Below are positions 58,437 through 64,000 of a stretch of DNA of 64,000 bases, piece after piece (the stretch's first letter is position 1; the number at the start of each line of letters is the position of its first letter). The notes under the pieces are model-generated. The model worked only from the letters and a program-made list of their open reading frames with translations, was not told the origin of the DNA and ran no database searches. The position numbers and the translations under genes are program-made. Location of the stretch: positions 3,782,001 through 3,846,000 of the forward strand of contig NZ_CP109496.1 of assembly GCF_036231355.1 (NCBI RefSeq). The letters are read 5' to 3'. Source of the DNA: Streptomyces sp. NBC_01431 (GTDB taxonomy: Bacteria; Actinomycetota; Actinomycetes; Streptomycetales; Streptomycetaceae).

Positions 58437-59228
58437 TTACGGCTGGATCTTCCCGTCGAAGATGTCCCGCCCGGCCGGCAGCCGTACGCTCACCGCCGCC
58501 CCGAACCCGTACAGCAGCGTGGTCGAGGCGACCGCGACCGGCCGCCCCTGGTTCACGTAACTGAACTGCTGCCGCAGTTTGCGCAGCCGCCCCTGCTCGT
58601 CGAGGTACGCGTCGAACGGAACCGCCCCCTTGGAGAACCCTTTCGTCACCTGTGCGGGAAGCGGCGCACTGCCCCGGTAGTGCCGCACCGTCGTACCCGC
58701 CAGGTTCTCCTCACCGACGTACGTCACGCCCTGGGCGCCGCGCAGGAGTCCGGCCGCGGTGTACGGATCGGTGACGCCGCCGGTGACGAGGTTCCCGTCG
58801 GCGAGCGCGGCGGTGTCGATTCGCACCCATTTGTTAGCGGGTACTCCGGCACCCCGGTTCTTCATGTACAGCGTGCCGGGCGCGAGGAGTTCGGTGATCG
58901 GCGGGTGCCCGGCCGCCCCGGAGGCCGAATTGGGCAGCATCACGGTCAACTGCCCGGTTCTGCGCCGGAAGTCGTACGTGCCCTCGCCGCGAATGGTGAC
59001 CCGGGTGCCCCCGGTGGCCATCTCCATGGAGGTGGTGGCCCGCGAACTCCCCGCCGCCACCAGCCGGTCGGCGGCCGTCCGCACCGCCGCGGCCGGGTCC
59101 TCCGCGGCCCCGCGCGCGACCTTCGTGTCGGCTCCCCCGCAGCCGGCCGCAGTCGCGATCACCCCGCCCACCAGGGCGGCGGCCACCACCGCACCGGCTC
59201 GCCCGGATCCATGTTGTCGCATCACCAT
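58437..59228 (-). CDS. Lipoprotein, LppX/LprG-like
   Basis: 263 aa. The signal peptide (MVMRQHGSGRAGAVVAAALV) ends in a lipobox at GVIATAAGCGG. The mature part is beta-rich (GTYDFRRRTGQLTVMLP, ITELLAPGTLYMKN, DAYLDEQGRLRKLRQQFSYV) in the pattern of LppX/LprG-type lipid-binding folds, with conserved 20-residue strand repeats. Start ATG 59228, or 59222. Function unknown; perhaps lipid carriage. Confidence 0.75.
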   Translation of the reverse strand: MVMRQHGSGRAGAVVAAALVGGVIATAAGCGGADTKVARGAAEDPAAAVRTAADRLVAAGSSRATTSMEMATGGTRVTIRGEGTYDFRRRTGQLTVMLPNSASGAAGHPPITELLAPGTLYMKNRGAGVPANKWVRIDTAALADGNLVTGGVTDPYTAAGLLRGAQGVTYVGEENLAGTTVRHYRGSAPLPAQVTKGFSKGAVPFDAYLDEQGRLRKLRQQFSYVNQGRPVAVASTTLLYGFGAAVSVRLPAGRDIFDGKIQP

Positions 59229-59319
59229 TGCCGCCAAACCCCCAACGCCCACCTGGCTTTGCCCACTGGGCCTAACGAGCGCAGTACTGCCCCCGTCACG
59301 CCCGCAGTACGGTGGTGAC

Positions 59320-59490
59320 GTGCCCCACCAGACCACCATCACGGAACGCGGCAGCTTCGCCGTAGCCCGGTGCACCTGCGGCTGGACGGGCCCGGCCCGA
59401 AGAAGCCGGGACAGGGCCCGTACCGACGCGGACATCCACCTCACGCCCGCCCCCACCAGCCCCTCGTGGGAGCCCCTCCCCGGTTCTTGA
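59320..59490 (+). CDS. 56-aa protein with CxC-GW motif
   Basis: GTG 59320: MPHQTTITERGSFAVARCTC, then GWTGPARRSRDRARTDADIH and a Pro/Ser tail. Cys pair (CTC) with GW resembles a small zinc-binding knuckle common to short Streptomyces proteins. Close to the next gene (120 bases). Unknown. Confidence 0.6.
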   Translation: MPHQTTITERGSFAVARCTCGWTGPARRSRDRARTDADIHLTPAPTSPSWEPLPGS

Positions 59491-59610
59491 GGCCTTCGGG
59501 AAGGTTGCGGAGCGGGCTGGGCCCGTCAGCGGCTCCGCGGCGCCCCGGTTCGCGACGGGGCGGGGCGGGGAATAAGCCCGCGCAGCCCACCCACCCCCCG
59601 GGAGCCCCCA

Positions 59611-61161
59611 TTGCGCCGCCGCACCCTGCTCACCGCAACCGCAGCCGCCCCGGCCGCCCTCACCACCGCGTGCAGCGGCAAGAGCACCGAAGAACACCGA
59701 CCGTCCCCCACCTCACCCGCCCCCACCCGGACCAGCACGGCACCCCCCGACTGGGCCGCCCTCGCCCGCTCCCTGGACGGCAAGCTCGTCCGCCCCGGCG
59801 ACGGCGATTACGCGAGCGCCCGCCAGCTCTACAACACCCGCTTCGACAGCCAGAAGCCCGACGCCGTCGCCTATGTCTCCCACGAGGCGGACGTGCAGGA
59901 GTGCCTCGCCTACGCCCGCGCCCACCGCGCCCCGGTCGCCATACGCAGCGGCGGTCACGACTATGCCGGGTGGTCCTCCGGCACCGGCCGCCTCGTCATC
60001 GACGTCTCCCGCCTGAACCACGTGGGCTCCGACGGCACCATCGGCGCCGGCGCCCGCCTGGTCGACGTCTACACCGCCCTCGCCAAGAGCGGCCGCACCA
60101 TCCCGGGCGGCTCCTGCCCCACCGTCGCCGTCTCGGGCCTAGCCCTCGGCGGCGGACACGGCGTCACGGCCCGCGCCTACGGGCTGACCTGCGACAACCT
60201 GACCTCCGTTACCCTCGTCACCGCCGATGGCCGAAAGCTGACGGCCAGCGAGAAGCAGTACCCGGATCTCTTCTGGGCCCTGCGCGGCGCGGGCAACGGC
60301 AACTTCGGGGTGGTCACCGGCTTCGGCTTCCGTACGCACGAGGCCCCGCAGGGTGTCATCGCGTACCTGACCTGGCCGTGGCGGCAGGCGCAGGGGGTGA
60401 TCGAGGCCTGGCAGGCGTGGGGGCCGGACCAGGACGACGAGATCTGGTCGGCCGCGCATCTGGCCGGGGCGGCGGGCGGCGGCAACCCGACCGTGAACAT
60501 CGCCGCGTTCTCGATCGGCTCGTACGGCGATCTTCAGAACGCGCTCGACCGCCTCGCCGACCGCGCGGGCGCCCCCGCCGCCTCGGTGTCCCTGCACCGC
60601 ACCGGCTTCCAGGACGCGATGCTGCTGTACGCGGGCTGCTCGACGTTCAGCCAGTCCCAGTGCCACCTGCCCGGCCCCACCCCGGGACGCACCCCGCAGG
60701 GAGTGCTGCAACGGGAGACGTACGCGGCCGCCTCCGACTTCTACACCACGCCGCTTCCCCCTGACGGCATACGTCAACTCCTCACCCGCGCCGAGCAGTT
60801 CACCCGCGTCGCCGCATCGGACAACGGGGGCGGCGGCACCATCGTGCTGACCGCGCTGGGCGGCGCGATCAACCGGGTCGCCCCGGACGCCACCGCGTTC
60901 GTGCACCGCACCTCGCGGGTGCTCGCCCAGTACATCGCCTCGTGGCGACCGGGCACCTCGGGCGCCACCCAGCAGTCCTGGCTCGCCCGCACCCACGAGG
61001 CGATGCGCCCCTACGCCTCGGGGGCGGCGTACCAGAACTACGCCGATCCGTCCCTGGCCGACTGGCGTACGGCCTACTACGGCACGGCCGCACCGCGCCT
61101 GGCCCAGCTCAAGAAGCAGTACGACCCGGCCCGGCTGTTCGACTTCCCGCAGGCACTGTGA
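59611..61161 (+). CDS. Secreted FAD-linked oxidase (berberine-bridge type)
   Basis: 516 aa from a TTG (59611) with GGGAG upstream. A twin-Arg signal with a lipobox-like Cys (RRRTLLTATAAAPAALTTAC). FAD_binding_4 domain: RSGGHDYAGWSSGTG holds the His that binds FAD, and YGLTCDNLTSV the Cys for a second covalent link. C-terminal BBE segment YQNYADPSLADWRTAYYGTA. Its reaction may be oxidation of sugars or alkaloid-like compounds; substrate unknown. Its end begins a tandem-repeat stretch. Confidence 0.88.
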   Translation: MRRRTLLTATAAAPAALTTACSGKSTEEHRPSPTSPAPTRTSTAPPDWAALARSLDGKLVRPGDGDYASARQLYNTRFDSQKPDAVAYVSHEADVQECLAYARAHRAPVAIRSGGHDYAGWSSGTGRLVIDVSRLNHVGSDGTIGAGARLVDVYTALAKSGRTIPGGSCPTVAVSGLALGGGHGVTARAYGLTCDNLTSVTLVTADGRKLTASEKQYPDLFWALRGAGNGNFGVVTGFGFRTHEAPQGVIAYLTWPWRQAQGVIEAWQAWGPDQDDEIWSAAHLAGAAGGGNPTVNIAAFSIGSYGDLQNALDRLADRAGAPAASVSLHRTGFQDAMLLYAGCSTFSQSQCHLPGPTPGRTPQGVLQRETYAAASDFYTTPLPPDGIRQLLTRAEQFTRVAASDNGGGGTIVLTALGGAINRVAPDATAFVHRTSRVLAQYIASWRPGTSGATQQSWLARTHEAMRPYASGAAYQNYADPSLADWRTAYYGTAAPRLAQLKKQYDPARLFDFPQAL

Positions 61162-61255
61162 GCGGGCGGGTCACGTTCCCGCAGGACTGTGACCGCCGCT
61201 CACTTTCCCGCAGGTTCGTGACCGGGCCACTCCCGTCCCTGTAGGCACGTTGACC
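61144..61255. repeat. Four imperfect ~30-base tandem repeats at a gene end
   Basis: TTCCCGCAGG starts copies at 61144, 61176 and 61205; a diverged copy is at about 61235 (CCCTGTAGG). Each is followed by GTGA(C/G)CG or TTGACCG. The first copy is inside the 3' end of the oxidase gene. Confidence 0.75.
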
Positions 61256-61262
61256 GGGACGG

Positions 61263-61964
61263 TCACGCCGCGAGGTCGCGCTCCTCGGACTCCGGGCGCT
61301 CGACCGCGCCGGGCGCGGCCGCGACCACCGTCAGCGCTTTGCGCGAGTGCACCAGCAGGCCGAGCCGCGGCGAACGGGCGACGGCCGCGACGACCGGGGT
61401 GAGCAACAGCTGTGCGAGCGGGGCGAGCAGCAGCACGACGGCGGTGCCGAGCGCGAAGCCGCCGACGACGTCGGTCGGGTAGTGCACGCCCATGTAGACC
61501 CGGCAGAACCCTTCGAGCAGGGCGAGCCCGAGGGCGATGAGGCCGAACTTCCGGTTGGCGACGAAGAGTCCGGCGCCGATGGCCATGGCGATGGTGGAGT
61601 GGTCGCTGACGAACGAGAAGTCGGACTTGCCGGCGATCAGGACGTCGAGTCCCTTGTGGTCGACGAAGGGCCGCGGCCGCTGCACGAAGCCGCGGATGGG
61701 GATGTTGACGAGGACGGCGATGGCGGCGGCCAGCGGCGCCCAGACGATCCCGGCGACGGACGCGACCGCCGAGCGCCGGTCCTCCCCGCGCCGCACGCTC
61801 CACCAGCACCACAGGACCACGAGCACGAGGCCGAGCAGAATCCCGTACTCACCGATGAATTCCATGGCGCGGTCGAACCACGACGGGGCGTCCTTGGCGA
61901 GCCCGTTGATGTCGTAGAGCAGGCTGACATCGGGATTCGCTCCGTCGAATGCGAGTCCAGCCAT
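61263..61964 (-). CDS. PAP2 family phosphatase (membrane)
   Basis: 233 aa, about six helices. PAP2 motifs: IRGFVQRPRPF (with Arg in place of the usual Lys), FSFVSDHSTIAMAIG with the catalytic His, and RVYMGVHYPTDVVGGFALG with the second His. Hydrolyses lipid phosphates such as undecaprenyl pyrophosphate or phosphatidate. ATG 61964 chosen (MAGLAFDGANP). Located between the oxidase and the NlpC gene, both on opposite or same strands, not in a tight operon. Confidence 0.88.
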   Translation of the reverse strand: MAGLAFDGANPDVSLLYDINGLAKDAPSWFDRAMEFIGEYGILLGLVLVVLWCWWSVRRGEDRRSAVASVAGIVWAPLAAAIAVLVNIPIRGFVQRPRPFVDHKGLDVLIAGKSDFSFVSDHSTIAMAIGAGLFVANRKFGLIALGLALLEGFCRVYMGVHYPTDVVGGFALGTAVVLLLAPLAQLLLTPVVAAVARSPRLGLLVHSRKALTVVAAAPGAVERPESEERDLAA

Positions 61965-62166
61965 GCTGCGGCCCCTTGCCTTGTTCCGTTCTGCTACCAA
62001 CCCCCGTGGTCAGTACGTACATCAGTCACTGTCCAGGAAACGCCTTCGATGGCCGCCGCGTTCCACTCTCCACTGAATGATCACGCCGACGTTATCGAAG
62101 AGTGACTCATCGTCGCAGCTCAGGGCCTTGGCTTCACGGAGAGTTCCAGCCATCGGCAGACCTTGT

Positions 62167-63177
62167 TCACGCCCCCGGTTTGAACGTCGGCAGCGCTGCC
62201 GCGCCGTCCTTGGTGACCCGGGTGGCGCCGAAGTAGTCGGGCGCGTCGATCTTGTCGAAGCGGATGACGGCGCCGGTGTAAGGGGCGTTGATCATGTATC
62301 CGCCGCCGACGTACAGGCCCACGTGGTGGATGGCCCGCGAATTGCCGAGGTCGGTCGAGAAGAACACCAGGTCGCCGGGGAGGAGTTCGTTCCGCGCGGG
62401 GTGCGGGCCCGCGTTGTACTGGTCGTTGGCGACGCGCGGAAGCGTGATCCCGACGCTCTGGTACGCGGCCTGCGTCAACCCCGAGCAGTCGAACCGCCCG
62501 CCCTGCTCGGGCGTTCCCTCCCCGCCCCAGAGGTAGGGCGTCCCGAGCTTCTGCTGAGCGAAGTAGATGGCCCCCGCCGCCTGCTGAGACGGCTGCACCC
62601 GCCCAACGGGCCGAGCGAAGCTCTTTTCCAGGGAGCGGATGGTCTTTACGTAGCCCTGGGTCTCCGGATAGGGCGGAACGCCCTGGTACTTGATGACGGC
62701 GTAGGCACCGGCGTTGTACGCCGCCAACATGTTGGAGCTCGTGTCGCCGGGCACGTCCTTGACGTATTTGGCCAATTCGCAGTCGTAGGAGGCGGCTGAC
62801 GGAATGGCATCCGCGGGGTCCCAGATGTCCCGTTTGCCGTCCCCGTTCCCGTCGATGCCATGGGTCTCCCAAGTCGCCGGCATGAATTGGGCGATGCCCT
62901 GCGCGTTGACGGGACTGACGGCATTGGGCTTCCAGCCGCTCTCGGAGTACAACTGGGCAGCGAGCATCGCGGGATTGAGACCGGGGCAGAGGTTGCCCCA
63001 CTTCTCCACGAGCGGCTGGTAGAGGGCCGGAACCGCCCCCTTGGCGAGTTGGACCGCCCCGCCACCCGCCGAGGAAGCCAAGCCGGCTGCGGCCGAGTAC
63101 GTACCGACGACGAGCAGCGCAACGAAGCTCAGGCACACCCCGAACCCGACCCCGACGACCACCCAGACTCTGCGCAC
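62167..63177 (-). CDS. Bifunctional lytic transglycosylase and NlpC/P60 hydrolase
   Basis: 336 aa, with an N-terminal membrane anchor or signal (VWVVVGVGFGVCLSFVALLV). A transglycosylase-like segment at 60-180: QLYSESGWKPNAVSPVNAQG (catalytic Glu in SESGW), QFMPATWETHGIDGNG, then SNMLAAYNAGAYAVIK. NlpC/P60 follows from 210: GRFDCSGLTQAAYQSVGITL (Cys), AIHHVGLYVGGGYM (His) and a third residue in INAPYTGAVIR. It cuts both glycan and peptide of peptidoglycan. Relatives occur in conjugation and spore-wall functions. Confidence 0.9.
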   Translation of the reverse strand: MRRVWVVVGVGFGVCLSFVALLVVGTYSAAAGLASSAGGGAVQLAKGAVPALYQPLVEKWGNLCPGLNPAMLAAQLYSESGWKPNAVSPVNAQGIAQFMPATWETHGIDGNGDGKRDIWDPADAIPSAASYDCELAKYVKDVPGDTSSNMLAAYNAGAYAVIKYQGVPPYPETQGYVKTIRSLEKSFARPVGRVQPSQQAAGAIYFAQQKLGTPYLWGGEGTPEQGGRFDCSGLTQAAYQSVGITLPRVANDQYNAGPHPARNELLPGDLVFFSTDLGNSRAIHHVGLYVGGGYMINAPYTGAVIRFDKIDAPDYFGATRVTKDGAAALPTFKPGA

Positions 63178-63244
63178 CCCTCAACCCTCCCCCATCGAGG
63201 ACCGGTTCACCGCTACTTCCCCCGCACTCGTGTCGGGCCCCGGC

Positions 63245-64000
63245 TCATCCGGCCATGAATCCGTCGCACACGATGCTCTTGTAGTCCTTGACCGCTGTCA
63301 CATGGCGGTACGTCACCGTCCACTCGCCGGGATCCCGAGTCAGGGGGATCGCGGCCAGCGTCTTGTCACCGGTCCGGTAGGTGAAGTCGTCGGGGTAGGT
63401 GAAGTACTTCCAGTCCGTCTGTCCCGGGGCGTACATGTTGGTCACCTTGCTCATGAACCCGAGCTGGCGGTTGTTGCCCCGTGCCGTGGGCCGACCCTGC
63501 GCGTCGAGCTCGTGAGGAGGCTTGACCGCCACCGAGACGTAGTACGGGTCCAGCCCGGGGTCCTCGTCCTTGAGCCGGTATCCGATGCGCGCCTTGCCCG
63601 GCGGTACATCGTCGTCGGGGTACTCGTCGCCGGTCGTGACCGAATACTGGAACTGCAGATGCGCCGTCTCCTCCGGCGGAAGGTTGCACCGGTGCGCGAG
63701 GCCCGACCAGAAGTCGCCCGACGGCGCGGTCTGCTCGATGAACTGCGGCGGGCCCTGCGGCGTCGGCTTTCCGGCACCGGCCGGCTGCGCACTCCCCATC
63801 GCCCCTGGCGACGTACTGGCGCCAGGCGTCAACACGGCGCCGGATCCTCCAGCGCCACCACCCTGCGCCCGCCCCCCACCCCCGTCGTCCCGCATCGCGC
63901 GCAGTGCCACCGCCGCCGTCACCCCCAGTACCGCCGCCACCGCGATCGTCACCAGCCACAGCGTGCGCGGGGAACGGCGGGCAGGGGCGGCCGTCGGTCC
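63245..64000 (-). CDS. Membrane-anchored protein cut by the right edge
   Basis: At least 251 residues are seen; the frame is open to 64000, so its start is outside. It has a membrane helix (LWLVTIAVAAVLGVTAAVAL), a long Gly/Ser/Pro linker and an extracellular domain with Trp and Cys (SGLAHRCNLPPEETAH, PYYVSVAVKPPHELDAQG, ITRDPGEWTVTYR-like) ending in VCDGFMAG. It lies 67 bases upstream of the transglycosylase gene on the same strand and may work with it. Not recognised. Confidence 0.75.
   Translation of the reverse strand, partial: GPTAAPARRSPRTLWLVTIAVAAVLGVTAAVALRAMRDDGGGGRAQGGGAGGSGAVLTPGASTSPGAMGSAQPAGAGKPTPQGPPQFIEQTAPSGDFWSGLAHRCNLPPEETAHLQFQYSVTTGDEYPDDDVPPGKARIGYRLKDEDPGLDPYYVSVAVKPPHELDAQGRPTARGNNRQLGFMSKVTNMYAPGQTDWKYFTYPDDFTYRTGDKTLAAIPLTRDPGEWTVTYRHVTAVKDYKSIVCDGFMAG

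Overview
The window is about 64 kb of very GC-rich chromosome with dense genes, many GTG starts and few insertions. It carries mycothiol genes, a CarD regulator, GlnR, RsiG and Nur, a combination that points to a Streptomyces (order Streptomycetales). Product names come from protein motifs and remembered family sequences; no database search was run. The gene order resembles what I recall of the S. coelicolor SCO4131-SCO4237 region, but I could not check this.

Layout. 0-5 kb: rlmB, cysS, ispF, ispD and carD on the minus strand (rRNA methylation, tRNA charging, isoprenoid precursors, RNA polymerase regulation). 5-9.3 kb: a lipoprotein, then phoP-phoR facing away from phoU across a clear PHO box, and a tiny Cys-rich peptide. 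9.3-20.9 kb: gpmA, an MFS exporter, a low-GC orphan stretch, mshA, a methyltransferase, an NlpC/P60 hydrolase, a receiver-PP2C phosphatase, and an HTH/HBHA-like/DUF2516 operon with a perfect palindrome at its promoter. 21-27.6 kb is the most accessory-looking part: a TetX-like monooxygenase facing a TetR gene, a truncated TnsA-like endonuclease ending in a 17-bp tandem duplication, a second TetR facing a small membrane protein, and a TetR-HelD pair with an operator-like palindrome.

27.6-42 kb: an Eis-like acetyltransferase, asparaginase, rsiG, dtd, ygfZ, nur, a nitrobindin-like protein, a 33-aa membrane peptide, and a sulfurtransferase preceded by a 26-aa Cys-containing leader peptide. Then come DUF2993, MoaD and hydrolase genes, glnR and a LacI regulator. 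42-46.8 kb: an HtrA-like protease next to a two-component system, and mshD. 47-57 kb is a phosphate block: ppk, CHAD and NUDIX genes overlapping one another, pstSCAB behind a multi-repeat PHO operator, and a convergent Pit transporter with its DUF47 partner. 57-64 kb: csoR with its operator, a permease remnant, small proteins, a lipoprotein, a berberine-bridge-type oxidase, a PAP2 phosphatase, a lytic transglycosylase/NlpC hydrolase and a gene cut by the right edge.

The theme linking distant parts is phosphate. PhoR-PhoP senses and regulates, PhoU modulates, Pst and Pit import, and Ppk with CHAD and NUDIX handle polyphosphate and nucleotides. Nitrogen control (GlnR) and metal control (Nur, CsoR) are also present. 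I found no CRISPR array, rRNA, tRNA or intact mobile element.
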